The notes beneath the pieces are model-generated. The model ran no database searches. It was not told where the DNA came from and worked only from the letters and a program-made list of their open reading frames with translations. 64,000 nucleotides of DNA, taken from an uncultured Bacilli bacterium (lineage in GTDB: Bacteria > Bacillota_I > Bacilli_A > RF39 > UBA660). The position numbers and the translations under genes were made by a program. The DNA lies in NCBI GenBank assembly GCA_934098435.1, contig CAKOOV010000005.1, positions 1 to 64,000 of the forward strand, given 5' to 3'. Of the stretch, positions 26,540 through 35,381 are shown in pieces; within the stretch, counting starts at the first letter, position 1; each line of letters starts with the position of its first letter.

Positions 26540-28645
26540 ATGAAAGAGATTATATTAGATAAGTTAAGAGATAATACTTCTCTTACTATTATGGAGTTAA
26601 ATGATTTACTTGGTTTAACTACTATTGATGAATATAAAAGTTTACAAAATACACTTGATGAAATGGTAAGTGATGGTATTCTTTATTATAGTGATAAGAA
26701 AAAGAAATATTTACTTTTAGAAAATAGTCATTTGGTAAAGGGAACTTTATCATTAAATGAAAAGGGATTTGGTTTTATTATTATTAATAAGGATACTAAA
26801 GATGTTTATGTTAATGAAAAGAATATTAATGGAGCACAAGATGGTGACTTGGTTTTATTTGAATATTTAAATAAAGATAAAGAAAGACCTGAAGGTAGAA
26901 TTATTAAAACTATTAAAAGGAATTATGAACCTTTGGTAGGAGAAGTTATATTAGTAGATGGTGAATACTTTGTTAAACCGGATAAAAAGGGAGCTAATAT
27001 ATATATTCCTAGGGATAATTTAAATGGTGCAGTAGAAGGTCATAAAGTAGTGGTTACTCCTTTAAAAGAGGGTAATAGAGTTGGTAAAATTACTAAGATT
27101 ATTGGTCATAAGAACGATGTTGGTGTAGATATTTTATCTTTTGTTTATGAATATAATTTTAGTCCATCTTTTCCAGATGAGGTGGTAGAAGAATTAGATG
27201 ATATTCCTTCTTATTTGACAGAAGAAGAAATTAATAAGGAATTATCTAGTGGCAGAAGAGATTTAAGAAGTGAAGAGATATTTACTATTGATGGATCTGA
27301 TACTAAGGATATAGATGATGCTATTTCTTTATCTAAATTAGATGATGGTAAATATAAATTGGGAGTACATATAGCGGATGTTTCTTATTATGTTAAGGAA
27401 GGTACTAAATTAGATGATGAGGCATATTTTAGAGGTACTAGTGTATATTTAGTTGATAGGGTATTACCTATGCTTCCACATAAATTATCTAATGGTATAT
27501 GTTCTTTAAATGAAAATGAAGATAGATTTGCATTTTCTTGTGAGATGATTATTGATGATAAGGGAGATATTGGCCACTATGAAATATTTAAGTCTATTAT
27601 TCGTAGTAGGAAAAAGATGACTTATGAAGAGGTTAATAAGATATTAGAGGAAAATACTACTAGTGAGGATTATAAACCATTTGAAAAGACTTTACTTTTA
27701 ATGAATGAATTATCTAAGATATTAAGAAAAAAGATGATTCGTCGTGGTTATATTGAATTTGAAAGTACTGAGGCTAAGATTAAAGTTGATGAAAATTGTC
27801 ATCCTACTCATATTGAATCTAGAGTACAAAGAAGTGGTGAGGAACTTATTGAGAACTTTATGATAGCCGCTAATGAAACGGTGGCATCATCTATATATTA
27901 TAAGAATTTACCTGGTATATATCGTGTTCATGATAAACCTGATGAGAAGAGACTTGGTGAATTTATGAAGTTCTTATCTTTACATGGATATGTTGTTAAT
28001 GGTAAAAATAAGATAGATAATCCTAAAGATTTACAACATATTCTTAGTCAATTAGAAGAGGTACCAGAGGTAAGAGTACTTCATGATATGGCTATTCGTA
28101 GTCAGGCTAAGGCTGTATATTCTGATATTAATATTGGACATTTTGGTCTTGGTAGTAAGTGTTATAGTCATTTTACTTCTCCTATTAGGAGATATCCAGA
28201 TTTGATTTTACATAGGTTACTTAAGGATTATAATTATAATTATAGTGATAGAATAATAAGTGAAAGAAAAGAGGAATTACCTATAGAATGTGAACATTGT
28301 TCAATTAGGGAACAAGAGGCTCAAAATTGTGAAAGAGATGTTGACAAGATGAAGAAGGCTGAATATATGATGGATCATATTGGTGAAGTGTATGATGGTA
28401 TTATATCAGGAGTACAAGAGTTTGGTTTCTTTGTTGAACTTGAAAATACTATAGAGGGATTAGTTAAAGCTGAAAGTATTAAGGGAGATTATTATGTTTT
28501 TGATAATGATTTAATGGCTTTGATTGGTAAAAAGAGTAAGAAGAAATACTCTTTTGGAGATAAGGTTAAAGTAAAAGTTACAAGGGCTGATAAAGATAGA
28601 TCAGAAATTGACTTTGAAATATATGATGATAAAATAACTAAGTAG
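26540..28645 (+). CDS. rnr: Ribonuclease R
   Basis: A 3'-5' exoribonuclease that degrades structured RNA and takes part in trans-translation with SmpB. The order is a winged-helix start, cold-shock-like domains (about residues 65-220), the RNB catalytic domain (about 245-575; DTKDIDDAISL holds the metal-binding Asp residues, SPIRRYPD is also present) and a C-terminal S1 domain (about 615-695). The start is ATG 26540 after AGAGGAGGG (26526-26534). It is 701 residues, within the family range. A divergent paralog follows 10 bases later. Confidence 0.95.
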   Translation: MKEIILDKLRDNTSLTIMELNDLLGLTTIDEYKSLQNTLDEMVSDGILYYSDKKKKYLLLENSHLVKGTLSLNEKGFGFIIINKDTKDVYVNEKNINGAQDGDLVLFEYLNKDKERPEGRIIKTIKRNYEPLVGEVILVDGEYFVKPDKKGANIYIPRDNLNGAVEGHKVVVTPLKEGNRVGKITKIIGHKNDVGVDILSFVYEYNFSPSFPDEVVEELDDIPSYLTEEEINKELSSGRRDLRSEEIFTIDGSDTKDIDDAISLSKLDDGKYKLGVHIADVSYYVKEGTKLDDEAYFRGTSVYLVDRVLPMLPHKLSNGICSLNENEDRFAFSCEMIIDDKGDIGHYEIFKSIIRSRKKMTYEEVNKILEENTTSEDYKPFEKTLLLMNELSKILRKKMIRRGYIEFESTEAKIKVDENCHPTHIESRVQRSGEELIENFMIAANETVASSIYYKNLPGIYRVHDKPDEKRLGEFMKFLSLHGYVVNGKNKIDNPKDLQHILSQLEEVPEVRVLHDMAIRSQAKAVYSDINIGHFGLGSKCYSHFTSPIRRYPDLILHRLLKDYNYNYSDRIISERKEELPIECEHCSIREQEAQNCERDVDKMKKAEYMMDHIGEVYDGIISGVQEFGFFVELENTIEGLVKAESIKGDYYVFDNDLMALIGKKSKKKYSFGDKVKVKVTRADKDRSEIDFEIYDDKITK

Positions 28646-28655
28646 GGGGATATTA

Positions 28656-30722
28656 ATGGAAAATAGCATTATAGAATTACTAAGTAATAAAAGAAATAAT
28701 AATTTAAAGGCTTTGGAAATAGCTAAAATATTAGGAAAAGATAAGGATGATGTATTAGATACTTTAAGAATATTGGGAAAAGAAGGTATTGTATATAAGA
28801 ATAATGATAGATATATGTTAGTATCTAATACTTCACTTAGAAAGGGTATAATTAAGATTACTTCTAAAAGGGGTATAATTGTTGTATTAGAAGATGGTAC
28901 AGAGTTAGATGTTGTATATAAAGATAAAGGGAAACTAAGAAATAATGATACTGTTTTAGTAGATTATGGTAGTCATAGGGGTGCTGCTAAGGTAGTTAAG
29001 ATTATTGATAGGAAATACTATGATTATATTGCTGAAGTAGTAAAAGAAGGTAAGAAGTATATAGCTAGATGTGAAGATAAAGAAGATGTATATTTAAATG
29101 ATATATATCCACTAGGAACTAAACTACTTATAAGTGGTGAAGATAATACTATTAAAGAGGTATTAGGTCATAAAGATGATACTGGTATGTTAGAAAAAGA
29201 AGTACTAGCACTTAATGGTTTTCCTACTAGTTTTAGTGATAAGTATTTAGAAGAAGTAAGTGAGAAAGAGAAAGTATTATCAGAAGATAATATAATGTAT
29301 GAAAAAAGAAATGGTTTAAAGGATCAAAGAGATATTGTATCTGTTACAATAGATGGTGATGATACTAAGGATTTTGATGATGCTGTCTCCTATTATAATA
29401 ATACTATTTATGTTCAAATAGCGGATCCTAATAGATATATTGAAGATAGGAGTGCTATGTGGGAAGAGACTTTAAAGAGAGCTATTTCGGTATATTTTCC
29501 TGGATGTTGTAATCCTATGATGCATGAGAGTTTATCTAATGGTATATGTTCTTTAGTACCAGGAGAGGATAGATATGCTCTATCTATGGGTATTAAGATA
29601 GATAATACTGGTAAAGTGGTAAATTATAAGATAAATGAAGCTGTAATAAATAATAGAAAAAGAATGACTTATGGTGATGTTAATAAGTATTTAGAAGATA
29701 ATATTGTTGTTTCTGGTTATCAGGAATATACTTCTTTATTAGATGATTTATATATGTCTTCTATGAAGGTAAAGAAGAGAATGTTAGAGGATGGTTTCTT
29801 AGAGTTTTCTTCTGATGAGGTTAAGTTTTTAATTGAGAATAATACTATTATTAATATTAAAGAAAGAAGACAGGGTAAGGCTGAAGAATTAATTGAATTT
29901 TTAATGCTTCTTCATAATATGTGTTTAACTGATTATTTCTTAAAGAATAAGTTACCTTTTATATCTAGATTCCATGATAGTCCGGATACTGATAAGTTAA
30001 ATAGTTGGATTGGTTTACTTAAAAAGAGAGGATATAAAATTAATTTGGGTAAGAAGAAAGATTTTACTACTAATGATATTAAAGAGGTACAAAAAACATA
30101 TACTGGTTCTAGAGAACAAATAATATATGATAAGATGGCTATTATGAGTCAATCTAAGGCTAAGTATTCCGCTAATAACTTAGGACATTATGCTTTAGGA
30201 TTAGATGCTTATTCTACTGGTACTTCTCCTATAAGAAGATTATCTGATACTATTAATGAAAGAGTAGTTAAAGATTCTCTTCGTTATGGTATTAATTATA
30301 CTAAGAGAAAATGGGAAAAGATTACTCCTTATATTGCTAGAATAGCTACTGATGCTGAACTTAGAGCTATTAAAGCTGAAAGAAAAGTAGATGATATTAG
30401 GAAAGCTGAATTTATGAAACAATATGAGAAAGAGGAATTTGAAGTTATTGTAGCAAGTGTTGGGGATAAGTATTTAACAGTATTATATCCTGATAATATG
30501 ATATATGGTAGGTTATACTATAATGAGAGATATTTTCATCTTGGTAAAGATGGTTATTCGATAGTAGGAGCTAATGGTGAAAAGATATTGATAGGGGATA
30601 TGTTTACCGCTAAACTATCTAAGGTTAATACTGCTAATGGAGAAATTGTATTTTCTAAGAAAATGAATGATGTTAAGAATAATTATGATAAAAGTTATAA
30701 GAAGAAGGTTAGAAGAAGATAA
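28656..30722 (+). CDS. Second RNase II/R-family protein, divergent paralog
   Basis: It has the same layout as RNase R: winged helix, OB domains, RNB domain and a poorly conserved S1-like end. The RNB metal-binding motif is kept (DTKDFDDAV) and so is SPIRRLSD, so it is probably an active nuclease. The segment before LSNGICSL differs from RNase R (NPMMHES in place of LPMLPHK). The C-terminus is strongly basic (KKKVRRR). It sits immediately behind rnr, so the two are likely co-transcribed. Substrate unknown. Confidence 0.88.
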   Translation: MENSIIELLSNKRNNNLKALEIAKILGKDKDDVLDTLRILGKEGIVYKNNDRYMLVSNTSLRKGIIKITSKRGIIVVLEDGTELDVVYKDKGKLRNNDTVLVDYGSHRGAAKVVKIIDRKYYDYIAEVVKEGKKYIARCEDKEDVYLNDIYPLGTKLLISGEDNTIKEVLGHKDDTGMLEKEVLALNGFPTSFSDKYLEEVSEKEKVLSEDNIMYEKRNGLKDQRDIVSVTIDGDDTKDFDDAVSYYNNTIYVQIADPNRYIEDRSAMWEETLKRAISVYFPGCCNPMMHESLSNGICSLVPGEDRYALSMGIKIDNTGKVVNYKINEAVINNRKRMTYGDVNKYLEDNIVVSGYQEYTSLLDDLYMSSMKVKKRMLEDGFLEFSSDEVKFLIENNTIINIKERRQGKAEELIEFLMLLHNMCLTDYFLKNKLPFISRFHDSPDTDKLNSWIGLLKKRGYKINLGKKKDFTTNDIKEVQKTYTGSREQIIYDKMAIMSQSKAKYSANNLGHYALGLDAYSTGTSPIRRLSDTINERVVKDSLRYGINYTKRKWEKITPYIARIATDAELRAIKAERKVDDIRKAEFMKQYEKEEFEVIVASVGDKYLTVLYPDNMIYGRLYYNERYFHLGKDGYSIVGANGEKILIGDMFTAKLSKVNTANGEIVFSKKMNDVKNNYDKSYKKKVRRR

Positions 30723-30730
30723 TATATAGT

Positions 30731-30757
30731 AAAAGGAAGTCTTATGGACTTCCTTTT
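30731..30757 (+). terminator. Hairpin after the RNase R pair
   Basis: An 11-bp stem AAAAGGAAGTC (30731-30741) with GACTTCCTTTT (30747-30757) and a five-base loop. The T-run lies only within the stem, so termination may be weak. A second hairpin (GAAAGAT, near 30765, with ATCTTTC near 30790) lies just before the next gene. Confidence 0.55.
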
Positions 30758-30815
30758 AAGAAAAGAAAGATTTTACTGCAAATGAAATATCTTTCGGTAG
30801 GATAGTGAGGTATAT

Positions 30816-32018
30816 ATGAAGAGAAAAAGAAAAAAGAGGATATTACCTAAAATAATTATAGGATTATTATTAATAGTGGGTATATATTTTGGATATAATA
30901 AATTATTAAATAATCATAATAATATAAATAATGACAGTAAAGTAAATGTAGATAATAATAAGAGTACTTCGATTAGTCTTATTATGGCAGGAGATAATCT
31001 TATTAATGATAAACTATATAATGCCGCTAAAAAGGATGATGGTAGTTATGATTTTAAGTCTATGTATAGTTATATTAAAGATATTGTTAAGAACTATGAT
31101 TTAGCTTATTATAATCAGGAGACTATTTTAGGTGGTTCTGAAATAGGTGTATCTTCATATCCTGCTTTTAATTCTCCTTATGAAGTTGGTGATGCTACAA
31201 TAGATACTGGTTTTAATTTGGTAAGTTTAGCTACTAATCATACTCTTGATAGAGGTGAGAAGGCTATTATTAATTCTCTTAATTATTGGAATAATAAGAG
31301 TAATGTATTAACGTCTGGTAGTTATTTGTCTAATAATGATAGAAATAAAGTTAATATTAAAGAGGTAAATAATATTACTTATACTATGCTTAATTATACT
31401 TATGGTACTAATGGTATTAAAGTTCCTGAAGGTAAGGAATATTTAGTAAATATATGGCCTTGTACTGGTAATAATCCAGATAATGATACTAAGTATCAAG
31501 AATATAAGAAGATAGTTAAGGAAGATATTTTAAGAGTTAGAGATAAAGTAGATTTACTTATAGTGGCAATGCATTTTGGAGTAGAATATACACATGTTCC
31601 TACTAAATATCAGATTGATATGGCAGAATTTTTATCTTCTTTAGGAGTAGATATAATTATAGGTACTCATCCTCATGTTATTATGCCTATAACATATATT
31701 AATGATACTTTAGTAATATATTCTTTAGGTAACTTTTTATCTGCTCAAGATACTAATATTGATTATAATACTACTGTGGGATTATTAAGTAGTATTAAAA
31801 TTACTAAGAATATAGATAAAGATAATAATTCTAGTATTAAGTTAAGTGATTTAAATAATGAACTTATATATACTACTAATAAAGATGGATATAAAATTAT
31901 TCCTTTTTCTAATCCTGATATTAAAGATTATCTTAATGACTATGAAAGAGTATATAATAAATATGCTAATATAGTTAGAAGTATAGATAGTAGTATTAAT
32001 ATTAATAGTTTAAGTTAG
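30816..32018 (+). CDS. CapA-family membrane-anchored metallophosphatase-like protein
   Basis: An N-terminal basic segment and membrane helix (about residues 8-24, IIIGLLLIVGIYFGY) precede an extracytoplasmic PGA_cap domain. Motifs of the calcineurin-like fold are visible: MAGDNLI, NQET, SLATNHTLDRG, AMHFGVEY, GTHPHVI and YSLGNF. CapA proteins take part in poly-gamma-glutamate capsule synthesis, but no capB or capC is nearby, so the substrate is open. The start ATG follows GTGAGG (30805-30810). Confidence 0.88.
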   Translation: MKRKRKKRILPKIIIGLLLIVGIYFGYNKLLNNHNNINNDSKVNVDNNKSTSISLIMAGDNLINDKLYNAAKKDDGSYDFKSMYSYIKDIVKNYDLAYYNQETILGGSEIGVSSYPAFNSPYEVGDATIDTGFNLVSLATNHTLDRGEKAIINSLNYWNNKSNVLTSGSYLSNNDRNKVNIKEVNNITYTMLNYTYGTNGIKVPEGKEYLVNIWPCTGNNPDNDTKYQEYKKIVKEDILRVRDKVDLLIVAMHFGVEYTHVPTKYQIDMAEFLSSLGVDIIIGTHPHVIMPITYINDTLVIYSLGNFLSAQDTNIDYNTTVGLLSSIKITKNIDKDNNSSIKLSDLNNELIYTTNKDGYKIIPFSNPDIKDYLNDYERVYNKYANIVRSIDSSININSLS

Positions 32019-32128
32019 ATAATGGAAAAATGTGATAATAGTATAAATTATATATAAGTAGTTGAGTATATAATATTGTTAAAATATAGAAAATAATATA
32101 TAATTATATATAGAAAAAGGTGATTACT

Positions 32129-32566
32129 ATGGAAATATTAAATAGAAAAGCAAGATATGATTATGAAATAGAAGATACTTATGAAGCTGGTATTGTTCTT
32201 ACTGGTACAGAGATTAAATCAATAAGAATGGGTAAAGTAAATATTAAAGATAGTTATGCTATTATTAGAAATAATGAAATTTATTTACTTAATACTCATA
32301 TTTCTTTATATGAAGAAGGAAATAGATTTAATCATGATGAAGATAGAACTAGGAAACTACTATTACATAAAAAAGAAATACTTAAATTAAAAGATAAATT
32401 AGAAATAGAAGGATATACATTAGTACCACTTAAAATATATTTTGTTAAGAATAAGGCTAAGGTTTTAATTGGAGTAGCTAAAGGTAAGAAGAATTATAAT
32501 AAAAAAGAGACAATTAAAGAGAGAGATATTCAAAGAGAAATGGAAAAGAGTTTGAAATATAGATAA
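32129..32566 (+). CDS. smpB: SsrA-binding protein SmpB
   Basis: It binds tmRNA and brings it to stalled ribosomes. The fold is recognised by the N-terminal NRKARYDYEIEDTYEAG, the GTEIKSIR segment and a basic C-terminal tail (KKETIKERDIQREM). The start is ATG 32129 behind AAAAAGGTGA; GTG 32120 lies within that site. tmRNA itself is not seen in the window. The stop overlaps the next start (TAATG). Confidence 0.95.
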   Translation: MEILNRKARYDYEIEDTYEAGIVLTGTEIKSIRMGKVNIKDSYAIIRNNEIYLLNTHISLYEEGNRFNHDEDRTRKLLLHKKEILKLKDKLEIEGYTLVPLKIYFVKNKAKVLIGVAKGKKNYNKKETIKERDIQREMEKSLKYR

Positions 32567-32862
32567 TGGATAGAGTAATAGATAAAACGAAACTACTTAT
32601 TAAGGCTTTTGAAGATAGTGATATTATAAGAAATTTAGATCATTATAAAACTTTAGTAGTTAATAATAAGAAACTGTTAGAATTAATAGATAAGTATAAT
32701 AATAGTACTGATGACTATGAAAAGATATCTCTTAAAAAGGAAATATATACATATCCAGAATATAAGGAATATATGAAATATTATAATGAACTTTTTTACT
32801 ATGTTATGAATATAAATAATAGATTTAAAAAATATACTGATGTAAGAGGGTGCACTAAATGA
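32566..32862 (+). CDS. YlbF/YmcA-like regulator protein
   Basis: A 98-residue, mostly helical protein (KTKLLIKAFEDSDIIRNL start) of the size and helical layout of the YlbF/YmcA family. In Bacillus these partner in a complex that directs RNase Y. ylbF lies close to rsmD (ylbH) in Bacillus, and rsmD follows here with a four-base overlap, which supports the call. Sequence similarity is modest. Confidence 0.7.
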   Translation: MDRVIDKTKLLIKAFEDSDIIRNLDHYKTLVVNNKKLLELIDKYNNSTDDYEKISLKKEIYTYPEYKEYMKYYNELFYYVMNINNRFKKYTDVRGCTK

Positions 32863-33428
32863 GAGTAATAAGTGGTTATTTAAAAGGTAGAAATATTGAT
32901 GGTTATGATACTATAGGTACTAGACCTACGATGAATAGGGTAAAAGAATCTATGTTTGCAAGTATTCAAGAATATATAAATGATAGCTTAGTACTTGATT
33001 TATTTTCTGGTAGTGGCAGCCTTGGAATTGAAGCTATATCTATGGGAGCTAAGAAGTGTTATTTTGTTGATAATGGTAGAGAGATATTAAATATATTAAA
33101 GAAAAATATTAATAATCTTAATATTGAAGGGAAATCCACTATTATTAATAAGGATTATAGAGAAGCCTTATTATATTTTAAAAATAATAATATTAAGTTT
33201 AATATTATTTTAGTGGATGCTCCTTATAAGATGGAAGCTATGAACGAGGTTATAGAATTAGTAAATAAATATGATCTACTAGAAGATAATGGAGTATTGG
33301 TATTAGAATATAGTACTGATATATTAAAAGATAATTATAGTAATCTTAGATTACTTAAAAGTAAAAAATATGGTGATAAATATGTAAATATTTATATTAA
33401 GGTAACCAATAAATTATCAAAGTATTGA
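32859..33428 (+). CDS. rsmD: 16S rRNA (guanine-966-N2)-methyltransferase RsmD
   Basis: SAM-binding motif LDLFSGSGSLGIEA (about residues 45-58) and the N-terminal MRVISGYLKGR, TRPTMNRVKESMF are typical of RsmD. The catalytic motif, usually DPPY, reads DAPY here (about residue 123). The start overlaps ylbF (ATGA). Confidence 0.92.
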   Translation: MRVISGYLKGRNIDGYDTIGTRPTMNRVKESMFASIQEYINDSLVLDLFSGSGSLGIEAISMGAKKCYFVDNGREILNILKKNINNLNIEGKSTIINKDYREALLYFKNNNIKFNIILVDAPYKMEAMNEVIELVNKYDLLEDNGVLVLEYSTDILKDNYSNLRLLKSKKYGDKYVNIYIKVTNKLSKY

Positions 33429-33457
33429 TATAATTTATTTGTAATTTAAATTACATT

Positions 33458-33508
33458 AAGAAGGCATTCCCATTCCGCTTGGAGGGGGGATGCCTTCTTA
33501 TTTTCTTT
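33458..33508 (+). terminator. Terminator after rsmD
   Basis: A long GC-rich hairpin: AAGAAGGCAT (33458-33467) with ATGCCTTCTT (33490-33499), inner C-G pairs, then a T-rich run. A 14-bp palindrome GTAATTTAAATTAC (33441-33454) lies just upstream. Confidence 0.85.
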
Positions 33509-33538
33509 AAAAAAATATAAATATTTATCTTGATATAA

Positions 33539-33567
33539 TTGACTAATATTTTATTTTATGTTAATAT
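33539..33567 (+). promoter_or_regulatory. Promoter of the prepilin gene
   Basis: TTGACT (33539-33544), 17-bp spacer, TAATAT (33562-33567). Confidence 0.7.
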
Positions 33568-33598
33568 TATCTTATAAGATAGAGGAGGATTAATATAT

Positions 33599-34060
33599 AT
33601 GAAAAAATTAAATAGAAAAGGATTTACTTTAATAGAACTACTAGCAGTTATCGTAATACTTGCTGTAGTATTAGTAGTAACTATACCATCAGTAATATCT
33701 TCAATGAATAAAGCAAAAGAAAGTCAACTTCAAAACGCTGCGGATACTGCAACAGAATGGTTTACTAAACAATATGAATTAGCTACTTTGGGTACTAATG
33801 CTGGCGATGTATCTAGCGTATATACTGCTTGGACTAGTGCTACTGGAAAAGGTAAGAGTTGGACTACAACTGATAGCGAATTGACAGAAACTGAATTAAA
33901 AGCTGCTGGTATTACTGATACTACTGGTTTGACTGGAACTGCTAAATTAACGAATGGTAAAGTTTGTATTAAGCTTACTGCTGGTACTACTACTGATGGA
34001 AAAACAAGTCCATTTTATGTTAATGGTGGTAATAACACAGTTAATGGCTCAGGATGCTAA
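33599..34060 (+). CDS. Type IV prepilin-like protein, monocistronic
   Basis: The N-terminus carries the class III signal RKGFTLIELLAVIVIL, with prepilin peptidase cleavage expected between G8 and F9 and Glu at mature position 5. A globular part of about 120 residues follows, with Thr/Gly-rich segments and two late Cys residues (KVCIKL and the final GSGC) that could form a disulfide loop. The gene has its own promoter, an AGAGGAGG ribosome site and its own terminator. No assembly ATPase, PilC or peptidase gene is nearby, so machinery must come from elsewhere. It could be a major pilin or a pseudopilin. Confidence 0.88.
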   Translation: MKKLNRKGFTLIELLAVIVILAVVLVVTIPSVISSMNKAKESQLQNAADTATEWFTKQYELATLGTNAGDVSSVYTAWTSATGKGKSWTTTDSELTETELKAAGITDTTGLTGTAKLTNGKVCIKLTAGTTTDGKTSPFYVNGGNNTVNGSGC

Positions 34061-34069
34061 TAGCTAATT

Positions 34070-34091
34070 AAGAGGAGAAATCCTCTTTTTA
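34070..34091 (+). terminator. Terminator of the prepilin gene
   Basis: Stem AAGAGGA (34070-34076) with TCCTCTT (34081-34087), GAAA loop, then T-rich run. Confidence 0.85.
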
Positions 34092-34131
34092 TTTTTGGTA
34101 AAATATAGTATAATATATTTGGGTGATAAGA

Positions 34132-35031
34132 ATGAGTTTGATAATAGGAAGTCATGTTTCTTATAAGAGTAATAATCAATTAGTGGGAAGTGCTCGTGAG
34201 GCTATTGGGTATGGGGCTAATACGTTTATGTTTTATACTGGTGCTCCACAAAATACTAATAGGGGAGATATTAGGTCTGAATTTACGGATGAGGCTAAGA
34301 AGTTAATGGATGATAATGGGATTGATATTAATAATGTTATTGTTCATGCTCCTTATATTGTTAATTTGGCTAATATGAATAATTTTAATTTTTCTGTTTC
34401 TTTCTTAAAAGAAGAGGTAAAAAGATGTAGTACTTTGGGAATTAAATATATGGTTCTTCATCCTGGATCAGCGGTTAATGTATCTAGAATAGAGGCTATT
34501 GAAAATATATCTAAGGGTCTTAATTTGATACTTGATAATGATTATGATGTAAAAATATTACTTGAGACTATGGCGGGTAAAGGTAATGAGATTGGTAGAT
34601 CTTTTGAGGAGATTAGGGATATTATTGATAAAATTAACGTTCCTGATAAAATAGGGGTATGTTTGGATACTTGTCATCTTAATGATGCGGGATATGATAT
34701 TGGTAATTTTGATAATGTTCTTGATTTATTTGATAATATTGTTGGTATTGATAAAATATATTGTGTACATATTAATGATAGTATGAATGTTATTAATAGT
34801 CATAAGGATAGACATGCTAATATAGGCTTTGGTACTATTGGTTTTGATAATTTGCTTAGTGTTATTTATAATAAGAGACTTAGTGATATACCTATGATAT
34901 TAGAGACTCCTTATGTTACTAAGGATGATAATTCTAAAGAGAAGATATATCCTCCTTATAAATATGAAATTGAAATGATAAGAAATAAGAAATTTGATAG
35001 TGAAATGATAAATAAGATAAGAGAAGGTTAA
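34132..35031 (+). CDS. nfo: Endonuclease IV (apurinic/apyrimidinic)
   Basis: A zinc-dependent AP endonuclease of base excision repair, 299 residues from ATG 34132 (site GGGTGA; in-frame GTG 34123 lies within it). Metal-ligand motifs are visible: VHAPYIVNL, MVLHPGS, LETMAG, CLDTCHLNDAGYD, HINDS, HANIGFGTIG and ILETP. In Bacillus the ortholog yqfS is followed by yqfT, and a small convergent gene lies here. A TATAAT at about 34109-34114 is the likely -10. Confidence 0.95.
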   Translation: MSLIIGSHVSYKSNNQLVGSAREAIGYGANTFMFYTGAPQNTNRGDIRSEFTDEAKKLMDDNGIDINNVIVHAPYIVNLANMNNFNFSVSFLKEEVKRCSTLGIKYMVLHPGSAVNVSRIEAIENISKGLNLILDNDYDVKILLETMAGKGNEIGRSFEEIRDIIDKINVPDKIGVCLDTCHLNDAGYDIGNFDNVLDLFDNIVGIDKIYCVHINDSMNVINSHKDRHANIGFGTIGFDNLLSVIYNKRLSDIPMILETPYVTKDDNSKEKIYPPYKYEIEMIRNKKFDSEMINKIREG

Positions 35032-35309
35032 TCTTCTCTTATCTTATTTGTAAAATTATCTATTATGTTTTTATATTTGGTTATTAGTTCTTCTATTTTG
35101 GTATATGTTAATGGTTTTACTTTATATTTTATTTCAGATAGTGTTTTCTCTATGGGGTAATAGATAATATTTTTATAGTTTGTTTTGATATAATTATATA
35201 CTATGTCTAACTCTTCTTTATCTAATTTTATTCCTTGTTTTTGGGCATAGTTATTAATATCTTCTTTTGTTAATTTGCTTATGTATTCTTCTATTATTTT
35301 AATATTCAT
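35028..35309 (-). CDS. Small unknown protein, possibly YqfT/DUF2624-like
   Basis: A 93-codon minus-strand gene with a good ribosome site (AGGTGA, complement of about 35313-35318). It converges on nfo with a four-base overlap of the ends. The product is helical and charged, beginning MNIKIIEEYISKLTKEDIN. Its size, its KLTKEDINNYAQKQGI segment and its position next to nfo suggest the YqfT family. The assignment is tentative, but the gene looks real. Confidence 0.6.
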   Translation of the reverse strand: MNIKIIEEYISKLTKEDINNYAQKQGIKLDKEELDIVYNYIKTNYKNIIYYPIEKTLSEIKYKVKPLTYTKIEELITKYKNIIDNFTNKIRED

Positions 35310-35349
35310 TATTTCACCTAATTTACTATATGTATATTTTTATTTTTTA

Positions 35350-35358
35350 TGATATAAT
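35350..35358 (+). promoter_or_regulatory. Extended -10 promoter of the penicillin-binding protein gene
   Basis: TGATATAAT sits 23 bp before the start; no clear -35. Confidence 0.5.
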
Positions 35359-35381
35359 AATAAATAGAGTGGAGGCTTTGT

